DNA of 64,000 nt from Bacillus niameyensis (GTDB lineage: Bacteria > Bacillota > Bacilli > Bacillales > Bacillaceae_C): the NCBI RefSeq assembly GCF_001375535.1, contig NZ_LN831197.1, positions 621,718 through 685,717 of the forward strand. The letters are read 5' to 3'. Positions 18,133-27,859 of the stretch are shown in pieces. The stretch's first letter is position 1. Every line of letters begins with the position of its first letter. The position numbers were made by a program, and so were the translations under genes. The notes under the pieces were generated by a model that saw only the letters and a list, made by a program, of their open reading frames with translations, was not told where the DNA came from and searched no databases.

Positions 18133-18149
18133 CTGTAATATGCTAAAAT
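18121..18149 (+). promoter_or_regulatory. Candidate promoter for purU
   Basis: An extended -10, TGCTAAAAT (18141-18149), with a weak TTTTTA 17 nt upstream inside the terminator tail. Confidence 0.4.
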
Positions 18150-18179
18150 GGCAAATAAATAAAATAGGGGAGCCTCTTG

Positions 18180-19082
18180 ATGTTGAATGATCATTTAACT
18201 TTTTCAGAAGAATTTAGAACAGAAAATAAAGATCGGGCACGACTTTTAATTCAATGTCCTGATCAACCAGGGATTGTAGCAGCAGTTTCGGGGTTTTTAC
18301 AAGAAAATGGTGCAAATATTATTGACTCCAATCAATATTCACAAAATCCTGAAGGTGGACAATTTTTTATTAGGATGGAATTTGAATGTCCAGGTTTAAT
18401 GGAAAAACGAGAAAAAATAGAGACTTCTTTTTCAGAAATTTCCACTAAGTTTCATATGCATCATGAATTTCGATATGTCAGCTCATTGAAAAAGACGGCT
18501 ATTTTTGTATCTAAAGAAACTCATTGTTTAATGGAACTTCTATGGGAATGGAAAAATGGGGACTTAATTATGGATATTGAATGCGTCATAAGTAATTATG
18601 ATGATTCGAGAGATTTAGTTGAGTCATTTGGCATTCCGTTCTATCATATACCAGCTAACAAGGATATACGTAAAGATGCTGAGGAGCAACAACTTAAGAT
18701 TTTAAAACAGCATGGAATAGAATTGATTATTCTTGCTAGATACATGCAAATCTTAACTCCTGATTTCGTCTCTAATTATCCAGAGCAAATCATTAATATT
18801 CATCATTCTTTTTTACCAGCATTCATAGGGGCTAGACCTTATGAAAGAGCATATGCTCGTGGAGTAAAATTAATAGGCGCGACATCACATTATGTGACAG
18901 ATGACTTGGATGAGGGACCGATCATTGAGCAAGGTGTTGAGCGCGTAGATCATCGAGATAATGTTGCTGAAATGAAAAAAATCGGCCGAAAAATTGAGCG
19001 GAGCGTTTTATCTAGAGCAGTTAAGTGGCATTTACAAGACCGAGTGATTATCACTGGTAATAAAACGGTTATCTTTTCTTAA
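18180..19082 (+). CDS. purU: Formyltetrahydrofolate deformylase
   Basis: Hydrolyses 10-formyl-tetrahydrofolate to formate and tetrahydrofolate, balancing one-carbon pools. An N-terminal ACT domain (RLLIQCPDQPGIVAAVSGFL, about residues 20-39 seen in two overlapping parts) precedes a formyltransferase fold with the INIHHSFLPAF block and the conserved aspartate in THYVT-type sequence (SHYVTDDLDEGPII). The ATG at 18180 suits AGGGGAG; a TTG lies just before. Length 300. It is between ypjB and ypjC, not its B. subtilis position. Confidence 0.95.
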   Translation: MLNDHLTFSEEFRTENKDRARLLIQCPDQPGIVAAVSGFLQENGANIIDSNQYSQNPEGGQFFIRMEFECPGLMEKREKIETSFSEISTKFHMHHEFRYVSSLKKTAIFVSKETHCLMELLWEWKNGDLIMDIECVISNYDDSRDLVESFGIPFYHIPANKDIRKDAEEQQLKILKQHGIELIILARYMQILTPDFVSNYPEQIINIHHSFLPAFIGARPYERAYARGVKLIGATSHYVTDDLDEGPIIEQGVERVDHRDNVAEMKKIGRKIERSVLSRAVKWHLQDRVIITGNKTVIFS

Positions 19083-19093
19083 AATAAAATTTG

Positions 19094-19136
19094 AAAAAGC
19101 CTTTTCCAGTTTATTTATGGAGAAAGGCTTTTATTA
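19094..19136. terminator. Bidirectional terminator between purU and ypjC
   Basis: A 12-13-bp stem with one bulge (AAAGCC...GGCTTT), A-rich on the left and T-rich on the right, between convergent genes. Confidence 0.8.
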
Positions 19137-19141
19137 TTATT

Positions 19142-20017
19142 TTAAATATCGATTGGTCGTTTATTTTCATCTAAAGTAAAACCTTCGCCCATTACATCAT
19201 GAACAACTGTCACAGAAACAAAAGCTTGAGGATCGATCGACTCGACAATCTTTTTTAAATGGACAATTTCATTACGGGCAACAACACAATAAAGGATTTC
19301 TTTGTTCTGTTTAGTGAATGAGCCATAGCCTCTCAACACTGTAACACCCCGGCCCATTCGCAACAATATGCCATTGGCAATTTCATCATGATGAGCTTCT
19401 GATATGATCATTGCTCCTCTAGCTGCATAAGATCCCTCTTGAATAAAGTCGATCACTCTCGCAGCTACGAAGACAGCCACAAGTGTGTACATCGCCTGAA
19501 TATGATCCAGATAAGTTAGAAATGAAATAGTAATAACAACAGCATCGAAGATAAACATGGTTTTACCCATACTAATTCCTTTGTATTTTAGTAGAAGCCT
19601 TGCAATAATATCAGATCCTCCTGTAGTGCCCCCAAACCGAAACGTAATACCAAGGCCTACTCCAATAAAAACACCAGCGAATAAAGCAGCCAAAAAAAGA
19701 TCATTATTCAGCGGAATATTGAAATTGATTTTTTGAAAAATGAATAGGAAAAGTGAAACAGCCACTGTTCCGATAATCGTATAAATGAAAGTCCTTTTTC
19801 CTAATAGTTTCCATCCAATAAAAAAGATAGGAATGTTTAAAGCAAGATTGGAAATGGATGGATCAATACTAAAAACAAAATAAAATAATAATGTTATTCC
19901 TGTAAATCCACCTTCTGCCAAATTATTTTGCATGTTAAAATAAACTAGTCCGAACGAAAAAATGGCTGCGCCCAATAAAATAAATAACACATTTTTGACT
20001 TTTATCCCATAAACCAT
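19142..20017 (-). CDS. ypjC: YitT-family membrane protein YpjC
   Basis: A 291-residue protein with five or six transmembrane helices in the first ~180 residues and a C-terminal DUF2179 cytosolic domain (GRGVTVLRGYGSFTKQNKEILYC...). The glycine-rich FRFGGTTGGSD segment is typical of the YitT/DUF161 family. The substrate is unknown. Minus strand, with a strong GGAGGGGG site. The opposite orientation to its neighbours and its place before ypjD agree with B. subtilis. Confidence 0.9.
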   Translation of the reverse strand: MVYGIKVKNVLFILLGAAIFSFGLVYFNMQNNLAEGGFTGITLLFYFVFSIDPSISNLALNIPIFFIGWKLLGKRTFIYTIIGTVAVSLFLFIFQKINFNIPLNNDLFLAALFAGVFIGVGLGITFRFGGTTGGSDIIARLLLKYKGISMGKTMFIFDAVVITISFLTYLDHIQAMYTLVAVFVAARVIDFIQEGSYAARGAMIISEAHHDEIANGILLRMGRGVTVLRGYGSFTKQNKEILYCVVARNEIVHLKKIVESIDPQAFVSVTVVHDVMGEGFTLDENKRPIDI

Positions 20018-20112
20018 TTTCCCCCTCCATTCCTATTACCACAATATTTCGAGAGGTAATATTTGTATTCAAAAAAAGAATTAGATAACATATGTGTGAA
20101 AGGCTGGTCGAT

Positions 20113-20439
20113 ATGAGTATACATAAAACAATTCCAGAAATACAAGAAGAAGTCGATAATTACATAAGCCAGTTTAAAGAAGGATATTTTAGTCCTTTGG
20201 CTATGGTTGCAAGACTAACAGAAGAATTAGGAGAACTAGCAAGAGAAGTCAATCATTATTATGGGGAAAAGCCGAAAAAAGATACAGAAGAAGAAAAGAC
20301 GGTAGAAGAAGAACTCGGCGATCTGTTATTTGTTGTTATTTGTTTAGCAAATTCTTTAAATATTGATCTACAAACTGCTCATGATCGAGTAATGAATAAA
20401 TTTACCACAAGAGATAAGGACAGATGGACAAAAAAGTGA
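20113..20439 (+). CDS. ypjD: MazG-like nucleotide pyrophosphohydrolase YpjD
   Basis: A 108-residue all-alpha NTP pyrophosphatase of the MazG superfamily. The metal-binding EExxE...ExxD pattern is present: [13 protein letters not shown] (about residues 36-48) and [12 protein letters not shown] (about 67-78). I prefer the ATG at 20113 because it gives the family start MSIHKT and has AAAGG upstream; the in-frame ATG at 20092 has no ribosome site. dapB follows after 10 nt. Confidence 0.93.
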   Translation: MSIHKTIPEIQEEVDNYISQFKEGYFSPLAMVARLTEELGELAREVNHYYGEKPKKDTEEEKTVEEELGDLLFVVICLANSLNIDLQTAHDRVMNKFTTRDKDRWTKK

Positions 20440-20449
20440 GGAGATCGTT

Positions 20450-21253
20450 ATGAAAAATCCAATTAAAATAGTAATTGCTGGACCACGTGGAAGAATGGGA
20501 CGAGAAGCTGTTAAGTTAGTTGATCATACAGCGGAATTTCAACTGGTTGGAGTTGTTGACAGAAAACAGGATGATCAGGTGCTATCTGAAATTGCTAGCT
20601 TAGTTCGCGACTCTGTCCATATTTACACAAACATGGAGGAATGTTTCCAGAAGGAAAATCCGGATGTATTAATCGATTTGACAACGCCTGAAACAGGTTA
20701 TATACATACAAAAACTGCGTTAACATATGGAGTACGCCCAGTTGTTGGAACTACAGGATTTACGAAGGAACAACTAGAAGAGCTAAAAGGATTAGCAGAA
20801 GAAAAAGAAATTGGCTGTATTATTGCACCTAATTTTGCTATCGGTGCAATTCTAATGATGAAATTTTCACAACAGGCTGCGAAATATTTTGCAAATGTAG
20901 AAATTATTGAAATGCATCATGATCAAAAACTTGATGCTCCTTCTGGTACGGCAGTTAAAACAGCCGAAATGATTGCAGAAAATAGAAGAAAGCAAAGCCA
21001 AGGTCATCCGGATGAAAAAGAAATAATACAAGGGGCAAGAGGTGCAGATTACGATGGAATGCACATTCATAGTGTAAGGCTGCCAGGACTAGTGGCTCAC
21101 CAACAAGTATTATTCGGTTCCGAGGGACAAACTTTAACGATTCGTCATGATTCTTATAATCGAGCTTCTTTTATGTCAGGAGTAAAATTATCTGTTGAAA
21201 CAGTTATGTCATTAAGTACTCTTGTCTATGGGCTTGAGCATATTTTAGAATAG
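20450..21253 (+). CDS. dapB: 4-hydroxy-tetrahydrodipicolinate reductase
   Basis: A step of the lysine and diaminopimelate pathway, needed for cell wall and for spore dipicolinate. The NAD(P)-binding loop [14 protein letters not shown] is at the N-terminus, and [15 protein letters not shown] carries the catalytic histidines and the substrate-binding lysine. Length 267. In B. subtilis mgsA (methylglyoxal synthase) follows; here bshB1 follows directly. Confidence 0.97.
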   Translation: MKNPIKIVIAGPRGRMGREAVKLVDHTAEFQLVGVVDRKQDDQVLSEIASLVRDSVHIYTNMEECFQKENPDVLIDLTTPETGYIHTKTALTYGVRPVVGTTGFTKEQLEELKGLAEEKEIGCIIAPNFAIGAILMMKFSQQAAKYFANVEIIEMHHDQKLDAPSGTAVKTAEMIAENRRKQSQGHPDEKEIIQGARGADYDGMHIHSVRLPGLVAHQQVLFGSEGQTLTIRHDSYNRASFMSGVKLSVETVMSLSTLVYGLEHILE

Positions 21254-21321
21254 AACGAATTGAACGAAAAGTGGGTGAGCGAATGACTCAGACGTTTACC
21301 AACAATAAAGGGGAAATTGCA

Positions 21322-22035
21322 ATGGGACATGGAATAGATATTCTCGCATTTGGAGCCCATCCTGATGATGTTGAAATCGGGATGGCTGGTTCTCTAGCGA
21401 AATGGGCTACTGCTGGAAAACAAATAGTAATTTGTGATTTAACAGAAGCAGAATTATCATCAAATGGTGATGTAGAAACTAGAAGAAGAGAATCTAATGC
21501 TTCGGCAGAAATACTAGGCATTGCTGAACGCGTTAATTTAAATATACCCGACAGAGGATTGTTTAAGTCAGACGATAATATACGTAAAATTGTTAATATT
21601 ATTCGAAAATATCAGCCGACTGTGATTTTTGCTCCTTATCAAAAAGATCGTCACCCTGATCATGGGAATTGTTCAGAACTTGTAAGAGAGGCCTTCTTTT
21701 CAGCAGGCATAAGAAAATATAAAGGGATTGAAGAATTTCCGGCACACAAAGCAAAAGGCTTTTACCATTACCTCATTAATGGGTTTACGAACCCAAATTT
21801 TATGGTCGATATATCCAATTATATTGATTATAAAATTAAGGCTCTGGAAGCCTATCAATCACAGTTTTATTCGGGAAAAGAAGGAATTTCTACTCCACTA
21901 ACTGAAGGTTATATAGAAACTGTAGTAGCGAGAGAGAAACTTTTTGGTAAAGAAGTAGATGTGGCCTATGCGGAAGGTTTTATATCGGGAAAACCATTAT
22001 TGATTAATCATGATTTATTTGGTGAAGTGGTATGA
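21322..22035 (+). CDS. bshB1: Bacillithiol biosynthesis deacetylase BshB1
   Basis: Removes the acetyl group from GlcNAc-malate in bacillithiol synthesis. A zinc LmbE-like deacetylase: [12 protein letters not shown] carries the AHPDD metal motif, and [12 protein letters not shown] a second metal-histidine block. The ATG at 21322 ([14 protein letters not shown]) has AAAGGGGA upstream and gives 237 residues (B. subtilis 236); a longer start at 21283 is possible. Its stop overlaps the bshA ATG, showing translational coupling. Confidence 0.95.
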   Translation: MGHGIDILAFGAHPDDVEIGMAGSLAKWATAGKQIVICDLTEAELSSNGDVETRRRESNASAEILGIAERVNLNIPDRGLFKSDDNIRKIVNIIRKYQPTVIFAPYQKDRHPDHGNCSELVREAFFSAGIRKYKGIEEFPAHKAKGFYHYLINGFTNPNFMVDISNYIDYKIKALEAYQSQFYSGKEGISTPLTEGYIETVVAREKLFGKEVDVAYAEGFISGKPLLINHDLFGEVV

Positions 22036-23171
22036 ACTTGAAAATCGGTATAACTTGTTACCCAACTGTCGGAGGATCAGGCGTAATAGCCACAGAATTA
22101 GGCCAGTTACTCGCAGAAAAGGGACATCAAATTCATTTCATTACGTCTAATGTGCCATTCAGATTGAATGTTTTACACCATAACATTTTTTTTCATCAAG
22201 TTTCCGTTAACCAATATTCTGTTTTTCAATATCCACCTTATGATATTGCATTGGCAAGTAAGATGGCAGAGGTTATTCGAAGAGAAAAGTTAGATATATT
22301 ACATGTACATTATGCAATACCTCATGCTGTATGCGCCATTCTTGCTAAGCAAATGGCAGATACTAACGTCAAAATCGTTACGACTTTACACGGTACCGAT
22401 ATTTCCGTATTAGGCTATGACCCTACATTGGCTGAGGCAATTAAGTTCGGTATTGAGAAATCTGATGCTGTCTCGGCAGTTTCTTACGCATTAAAGGAGC
22501 AAACAGTTAACGTTTTGGCACCTGATAAAGAGATTAATGTTATCCATAATTTCATAGATGAGAGAATTTATCGAAAAGTAGATGCACGTAATTTAAAAGC
22601 TGCGTATGGAATTGACCAAGATGAGAAAGTACTTATACACGTTTCTAATTTCCGTAAAGTAAAAAGAGTAAATGATGTTATTAGGGCTTTTTCGAAAATT
22701 ACTCAGCAAATCGATGCTAAGCTTCTTTTAGTAGGCGATGGCCCTGAAAGAACGCGTTTATGTGATTTAGTAAAAAAACTAGGGATTGAAGAAAGAGTAT
22801 TATTTCTTGGTAAACAAGATCATTTAGAGGAGTTATATTCTATAAGCGACCTCATGTTACTATTGTCTGAAAAAGAAAGCTTTGGGCTTGTTGCACTAGA
22901 AGCAATGGCCTGCGGCGTCCCTTGTATCGGAACTAATATAGGTGGTATTCCTGAAGTAATTATAGATGGTCAAAACGGCTTTCTTTGCAATTTGGGTGAT
23001 CTTGATGAAATTAGTCGTAAAGCTCTTCTTCTTTTAACAAATAAAGAGAAGCATAACGAGTTTTCGCTTCATGCACTTGAGACTCCCAATAAGTATTTTC
23101 AATCGAAGTTAATAGTAGAGAAATATGAGAACTTATATAACTCTTTATTAGATAAAGTTGAGCAAGGGTGA
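22032..23171 (+). CDS. bshA: Bacillithiol biosynthesis glycosyltransferase BshA
   Basis: Joins GlcNAc from UDP-GlcNAc to L-malate, the first step to bacillithiol. A GT4 glycosyltransferase of 379 residues: [18 protein letters not shown] at the N-terminus, the TTLHGTDI block, and the C-terminal [19 protein letters not shown] with the nucleotide-sugar E(x7)E motif. The ATG overlaps the bshB1 stop by 4 nt. cca follows with an overlap or a few nt. Confidence 0.97.
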   Translation: MNLKIGITCYPTVGGSGVIATELGQLLAEKGHQIHFITSNVPFRLNVLHHNIFFHQVSVNQYSVFQYPPYDIALASKMAEVIRREKLDILHVHYAIPHAVCAILAKQMADTNVKIVTTLHGTDISVLGYDPTLAEAIKFGIEKSDAVSAVSYALKEQTVNVLAPDKEINVIHNFIDERIYRKVDARNLKAAYGIDQDEKVLIHVSNFRKVKRVNDVIRAFSKITQQIDAKLLLVGDGPERTRLCDLVKKLGIEERVLFLGKQDHLEELYSISDLMLLLSEKESFGLVALEAMACGVPCIGTNIGGIPEVIIDGQNGFLCNLGDLDEISRKALLLLTNKEKHNEFSLHALETPNKYFQSKLIVEKYENLYNSLLDKVEQG

Positions 23172-23176
23172 TGGCC

Positions 23177-24364
23177 ATGAATCCGATCTTTCTTTCTGCG
23201 CTTCCAATTATCCGTAAAATCGAAGAAGCTGGATTCGAAGCATATTTTGTAGGCGGAGCTGTAAGGGATTTTTTGCTTGGTAGAGAAATTCATGATATTG
23301 ATATTGCTACTTCGGCCACACCAAAAGAACTGAAAGCCATTTTCTCTACAACGGTAGATGTAGGCATTGAGCACGGGACGATTTTAGTTATCGAAAATGG
23401 TCAAGGTTATGAAGTTACCACATTCCGATCAGAATCTGATTACATAGACTTTCGCAGACCTGAAACGGTCACTTTTATTAGGTCTCTCAGGGAGGATTTA
23501 CAGCGCAGGGATTTTACTATAAATGCCATTGCAATGAACGCTGATGGAGAAATAATCGACCCATTTCAAGGGCAAGAAGCTATTGCAAATAAGGTTATCG
23601 AAACAGTAGGTAACCCTGCAGACCGTTTTATGGAAGATGGACTAAGGCTAATGAGGGCAATACGCTTTGTCAGCCAGCTTGGTTTTCGATTAGACAACAA
23701 TACGGAAAGAGAATTGGCTCATCATGCTTCGATCCTGGCTCATATTGCTGTTGAAAGAGTATCAGCAGAAATGACAAAACTACTGGACGGAAACTTCAAA
23801 GAACAGGCGCTTATTATGACACTCAATACGAAGTTGTATAACTTTATGCCGGGAATCTTTAATCAAGCTGAAGTGATTCTTTCCTGCGTTAAATTATCTA
23901 TTGAGAAATTAAATGAATTTGAGATGTGGGTGTTGGGATTATATTTTTCGAGACCTTCTAACCCTACTAGTGAGTTGCGAAAATGGAAGCTTCCAGCGAA
24001 AAAGATAAAGTCTATTGTTCGTTCATATGAATTGTTAGACTGGCGAATTAAGAATCAATGGACAGCTTTTCAGCTTTATCGAGCTGGGATCGAAACAGCG
24101 GATCTCGTAGAAAAGGTCTATCGTGTAATTGAAAAAAATGAACAATTAACGACAAACATTCATGAACAGTATAATAAAATCCCGATTACATCTCGTTCAC
24201 AATTAGCGGTTTCAGGGAAAGATCTTCTAGAATGGACAAATAAGCCAGCTGGGCCATGGATGAAAGAGCTATTTGACAACTTAGAAAAGGCCGTCATTAA
24301 TCAGGATATTCCTAATGAGCGGAATGCAATTAGAAGGTGGGTTGAAATTGTCAAGGACTATTAG
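23177..24364 (+). CDS. cca: CCA-adding tRNA nucleotidyltransferase
   Basis: Adds or repairs the 3' CCA of tRNAs without a template. The class II nucleotidyltransferase head has VGGAVRDFLLGREIHDIDIA, with the catalytic DxD, then RRDFTINAIAM. The ATG at 23177 gives MNPIFLSALP and is best spaced from AAGGGTG; ATG 23171 is two codons earlier. Length 395 (B. subtilis 397). It overlaps the birA start by 17 nt, so the bsh-cca-birA genes form one tight run. Confidence 0.95.
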   Translation: MNPIFLSALPIIRKIEEAGFEAYFVGGAVRDFLLGREIHDIDIATSATPKELKAIFSTTVDVGIEHGTILVIENGQGYEVTTFRSESDYIDFRRPETVTFIRSLREDLQRRDFTINAIAMNADGEIIDPFQGQEAIANKVIETVGNPADRFMEDGLRLMRAIRFVSQLGFRLDNNTERELAHHASILAHIAVERVSAEMTKLLDGNFKEQALIMTLNTKLYNFMPGIFNQAEVILSCVKLSIEKLNEFEMWVLGLYFSRPSNPTSELRKWKLPAKKIKSIVRSYELLDWRIKNQWTAFQLYRAGIETADLVEKVYRVIEKNEQLTTNIHEQYNKIPITSRSQLAVSGKDLLEWTNKPAGPWMKELFDNLEKAVINQDIPNERNAIRRWVEIVKDY

Positions 24365-25355
24365 AAAACAAATGATTGAAGCCCTCTCTAGAGCAGATGG
24401 AACATTTATTTCTGGACAAGCTCTTGCTGATGTAATCGGTTGTTCAAGAACTGCAATTTGGAAGCATATTGAAGATTTAAGAAAATCAGGTGTTGAAATC
24501 GAGGCAGTAAGAAAAAAAGGCTATAGACTGATTAAAATGCCTGATGTTCTTATTGAAGGTCAAATTTTACTTGGGCTCGAAACAAAAACAATCGGTCATA
24601 AAGTGGTCCATTTTGATAGCGTTGAATCGACGCAACAGATCGCCCATCAACTTGCTGTAGAAGGTACTCCAGATGGTACAGTTATTATTGCTGAAGAACA
24701 AACTGGTGGTAGAGGTAGAATGGCACGCCCGTGGTATTCACCAAAACAAAAAGGTATTTGGATGAGTCTAATTGTTAGACCACTATTACCATTAGAAAAA
24801 GCGCCTCAATTTACACTAATAGCTGCTATTGCAGTAGCACGCGCGATTGAGGAAGTAACAAAACTCGATGTGAAGATTAAATGGCCAAATGATATTTTGC
24901 ATAAGGGGCGAAAAGTAACTGGTATTTTAACTGAGGTACAAGGAGAGGCAGACCAAATAAATTATTTAGTCATTGGTGTTGGAGTTAACGTTAATCAGAC
25001 TAGGACGGATTTTCCTGATCAACTTAGGGATACAGCTACATCTTTGTTGATTGAAAAGGGAGAGCTCATCTCCAGGAAAAAACTTGTACAATCGATTCTA
25101 AAGTTTTTCGAGAAATATTATACACTTTATTTAGAGAAAGGCTTTGTTCCATTAAAGATAATTTGGGAATCATACGCTGATCGAATTGGAGAAATAGTCA
25201 CAGCTAGAACAATCAATGGTGATGTAGTAGGAATTGCTCTAGGAATTACTGATGAAGGCGTACTCATCATTCAAGATCACATGGGTAAAAAACACCATAT
25301 TTACTCAGCTGACATAGAATTCAACCATAGTAATACAAATGAAACTTTGTTATAA
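24348..25355 (+). CDS. birA: Biotin-protein ligase and biotin repressor BirA
   Basis: Attaches biotin to its acceptor proteins and, in the biotinyl-AMP form, represses biotin genes. The N-terminal winged helix has SRTAIWKHIEDLRKSG (about residues 33-48); the ligase domain has TGGRGRMARPW, which binds biotinyl-AMP, and KWPNDIL. The start is most likely TTG 24348, 7 nt after AGAAGGTGG and overlapping cca; this gives MSRTIRKQMIEAL, 335 residues. The ATG at 24315 lacks a site. Confidence 0.95.
   Translation: MSRTIRKQMIEALSRADGTFISGQALADVIGCSRTAIWKHIEDLRKSGVEIEAVRKKGYRLIKMPDVLIEGQILLGLETKTIGHKVVHFDSVESTQQIAHQLAVEGTPDGTVIIAEEQTGGRGRMARPWYSPKQKGIWMSLIVRPLLPLEKAPQFTLIAAIAVARAIEEVTKLDVKIKWPNDILHKGRKVTGILTEVQGEADQINYLVIGVGVNVNQTRTDFPDQLRDTATSLLIEKGELISRKKLVQSILKFFEKYYTLYLEKGFVPLKIIWESYADRIGEIVTARTINGDVVGIALGITDEGVLIIQDHMGKKHHIYSADIEFNHSNTNETLL
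25347..25355 (+). promoter_or_regulatory. Candidate extended -10 promoter for panBCD
   Basis: TGTTATAAT at the very end of birA; the -35 is poor. It would give a leader of about 200 nt before panB. Confidence 0.45.
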
Positions 25356-25418
25356 TTTACCTGGGCAGTATCACTCTGAACTGCACCAATATAACACTTT
25401 ATTTTATATTTTTGATCT

Positions 25419-25512
25419 GCCTTGATCCATGAAGGACTGGGACAGAGGACTTGGATGCACGAGTGAAATGGAAGATGAAGTCCTTCTGCCTATTTGGGAA
25501 GGACTTTTTTTG
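25419..25512 (+). promoter_or_regulatory. panB leader with attenuator-like alternative hairpins and terminator
   Basis: The terminator has a 9-bp stem AAGTCCTTC (25478-25486) and GAAGGACTT (25498-25506) followed by T7. Upstream copies of the same arm, GAAGGACTGGG (about 25431) and GAGGACTTGG (about 25445), can pair with the AAGTCC arm at 25478-25483 and so compete with the terminator. This is the layout of an attenuator. A structured pan RNA motif is known upstream of pantothenate genes; I cannot tell from one sequence whether this is one. Confidence 0.55.
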
Positions 25513-25560
25513 TTCACTTAAGCAGTTAGTATCCTCTGAACAATAAGAGGAGGAAAAAGA

Positions 25561-26394
25561 ATGAAACAAACGACAGATTTTAAACAAATGAAAAATGGCA
25601 GAGAGAAAATTGCCATGGTCACAGCGTACGATTATCCACAGGCAAAATTAGCTGAGCAGGCCGAAGTAGACATTATACTTGTTGGGGATTCTTTAGGTAT
25701 GGTGGTACTTGGTTATGATTCTACAGTTCCAGTTACATTGGATGATATGATCCACCATACAAAAGCTGTTCGAAGAGGGGCAAAAGATACATTTATAGTT
25801 GCCGATTTACCTTTTATGACTTTTCATATTAGTAAAGTGGAAGCATTAAGATCTGCGGCTAGACTAATGCAAGAAGGTGGAGCACATGCTGTTAAGGTTG
25901 AAGGTGGAGGCGATGTAATCGACACGATCATGGCCTTGACTGCTGCTGGTGTACCGGTAATGGCTCATCTAGGTTTAACCCCGCAGTCTGCTGGTGTATT
26001 AGGTGGATATAAAGTGCAAGGAAAGACAGCGGAAGCAGCTGCTTTACTTGTAGAGGAAGCTAAAAAATGTGAAGAAGCTGGTGCATTTGCTCTTGTTTTA
26101 GAGTGTATTCCAAAGCAATTGGCACAGCTTGTAACGGAAAGCATTAACATTCCGACAATTGGTATCGGTGCGGGAATTGAAACCGATGGGCAAGTATTAG
26201 TTTTCCACGATATGGTCACCTTTGGAGTGAATCGTGTACCTAAATTTGTGAAACAATATGGCGATGTAAATCAAGTAATCAAAAATAGTATTGAACAGTA
26301 TGTAAAAGAAGTAAGAGACGGGATGTTTCCTGATAATCATCACGCTTTCACTATGAAAGAAGATGAACTCAAGCTGTTGTATGGGGGAAAATAG
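25561..26394 (+). CDS. panB: 3-methyl-2-oxobutanoate hydroxymethyltransferase
   Basis: First step of pantothenate synthesis: adds a hydroxymethyl group from methylene-tetrahydrofolate to ketoisovalerate. TIM-barrel enzyme of 277 residues; [19 protein letters not shown] and the metal-ligand segment near KVEGGGDV are visible, as are HLGLTPQS and [16 protein letters not shown] precedes the ATG. First gene of panBCD; panC starts 1 nt after the stop. Confidence 0.97.
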   Translation: MKQTTDFKQMKNGREKIAMVTAYDYPQAKLAEQAEVDIILVGDSLGMVVLGYDSTVPVTLDDMIHHTKAVRRGAKDTFIVADLPFMTFHISKVEALRSAARLMQEGGAHAVKVEGGGDVIDTIMALTAAGVPVMAHLGLTPQSAGVLGGYKVQGKTAEAAALLVEEAKKCEEAGAFALVLECIPKQLAQLVTESINIPTIGIGAGIETDGQVLVFHDMVTFGVNRVPKFVKQYGDVNQVIKNSIEQYVKEVRDGMFPDNHHAFTMKEDELKLLYGGK

Positions 26395-26395
26395 G

Positions 26396-27247
26396 ATGGA
26401 AATTATTAAAACAAAGGCTGAGATGCAAAAACGAGCAAAAGAACTTCGTAAATCTGGAAATTCAGTCGGATTTGTTCCAACTATGGGATTTTTACACGAA
26501 GGTCATTTGCAATTAGCCCATCGTTCTATACAAGAAAACGAAATAACCGTCATGAGTATATTTGTAAACCCTTTACAATTTGGTCCTGAAGAAGATTTTG
26601 AAGCGTATCCGCGAGATTCTGAAAGAGATCAGCTACTTGCGGAGAATGCAGGTGTTGATATACTTTTTATGCCTGATCACTCTAACATTTACAATCAGGA
26701 AGCTTCATTTGAAATAAAAGTAAACAAAAGGACAGATGTGCTTTGTGGAAAAAGCAGACCTGGTCATTTTGATGGTGTTTCAACAATTCTAATAAAACTA
26801 TTTAACATTATTATTCCTGATAAAGTCTATATGGGGTTAAAAGATGCTCAACAAGTAGCTGTTGTTGATTCTTTAATCCATTACTTTGATTTCCCAATTG
26901 AGTTAATCACTGTAGAAACAGTGCGCGAAACAGATGGGTTGGCACGGAGCTCACGGAATGTATATCTCTCAGATGAGGAAAGGAAAGAAGCCCGACAACT
27001 TTATCAAGCTTTAAAATTGGGAGAAACGTTAATTCAAAATGGCGAGCGAAATCCACAAATAATTATTGCGAAAGTCAGTGAATATATTAAAAAGAATATC
27101 ACTGGTACAATCGATTATGTTGAAATTTTCAGTTTTCCTGATCTCACAGTATTGAAATCGATCGAAAGGCGAATTATTCTGGCCCTCGCTGTCAAGTTTT
27201 CCAAAGCTCGTTTGATAGATAACATCCTGATTGAGGTAGAGAAATAG
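26396..27247 (+). CDS. panC: Pantothenate synthetase
   Basis: Joins pantoate and beta-alanine using ATP. Nucleotidyl-transferase fold with [11 protein letters not shown] (HxGH, about residues 27-37), the pantoate-binding [14 protein letters not shown] and a KMSKS-like SSRNVYLS. The ATG at 26396 follows GGGGGAAAA inside the panB end. Length 283. panD begins 11 nt later. Confidence 0.97.
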   Translation: MEIIKTKAEMQKRAKELRKSGNSVGFVPTMGFLHEGHLQLAHRSIQENEITVMSIFVNPLQFGPEEDFEAYPRDSERDQLLAENAGVDILFMPDHSNIYNQEASFEIKVNKRTDVLCGKSRPGHFDGVSTILIKLFNIIIPDKVYMGLKDAQQVAVVDSLIHYFDFPIELITVETVRETDGLARSSRNVYLSDEERKEARQLYQALKLGETLIQNGERNPQIIIAKVSEYIKKNITGTIDYVEIFSFPDLTVLKSIERRIILALAVKFSKARLIDNILIEVEK

Positions 27248-27258
27248 GGGGGAAAAGT

Positions 27259-27642
27259 ATGTTTCGTACTTTGATGAATGGAAAAATTCATAGAGCTACT
27301 GTTACAGAGGCCAATCTTAATTATGTAGGGAGCATTACGATTGATAGCGAAATCCTCGAGGCAGTTGGCATGGTAGCAAATGAAAAGGTCCAAATCGTTA
27401 ACAATAACAATGGTGCTCGCTTTGAGACTTATATAATCGAAGGTGAAAAGGGAACTGGAGTGATCTGTATTAATGGAGCAGCTGCCAGGTTAGTTCAACC
27501 AGGCGATATCGTGATAATTATTTCCTATGCGCTAGTGCCCGAAGAAAAAGTGAAAACCCACCAACCAAAAGTAGCGATAATGTCTTCAGAAAATCATATT
27601 AAAGAGATCATTCATTATGAACCCGAAACAACGATACTTTAA
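27259..27642 (+). CDS. panD: Aspartate 1-decarboxylase precursor
   Basis: Makes beta-alanine from aspartate. The 127-residue proenzyme cleaves itself between Gly and Ser in YVGSITID (about residues 24-25) to form the pyruvoyl cofactor. [13 protein letters not shown] and NGAAARL are family blocks. It is the last gene of panBCD, followed by a strong terminator. Confidence 0.97.
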   Translation: MFRTLMNGKIHRATVTEANLNYVGSITIDSEILEAVGMVANEKVQIVNNNNGARFETYIIEGEKGTGVICINGAAARLVQPGDIVIIISYALVPEEKVKTHQPKVAIMSSENHIKEIIHYEPETTIL

Positions 27643-27654
27643 TTATACAAATTT

Positions 27655-27690
27655 AACCAGCTTCTTAGAAATATAAGAGGCTGGTTTTTC
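27655..27690 (+). terminator. Terminator after panBCD
   Basis: A 13-bp stem with one G-U pair (27655-27667 with 27674-27686) and a run of T. Confidence 0.88.
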
Positions 27691-27706
27691 ATGGTAATAG
27701 AACTTA

Positions 27707-27715
27707 TGATACAAT
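27707..27715 (+). promoter_or_regulatory. Candidate extended -10 promoter for dinG
   Basis: TGATACAAT; -35 weak. It gives a leader of about 140 nt containing TTGAC-N5-GTCAA (27791-27805) and GGGGCGCTTGCGC just before the ribosome site. I saw no CGAAC-N4-GTTCG LexA box. Confidence 0.4.
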
Positions 27716-27859
27716 GATTGAAGTATTATTTTAGTTTTTTAAAAAGAAAAGAAAGCGTAATATATTCCCTAGTGTTTGATCTAGCCTTCGTTGACAGTGC
27801 GTCAAGTAATTAATCAGTAAGGGGCGCTTGCGCTTTTCTTAATTAAAGGTGAGAATGAC

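Noticed and set aside
20092..20112. Earlier ATG for ypjD
   Set aside because: It lacks a ribosome site, and the six added residues are not family-like; 20113 is preferred.
27643..27859. LexA (SOS) box before dinG
   Set aside because: No sequence close to CGAAC-N4-GTTCG was found in the leader.
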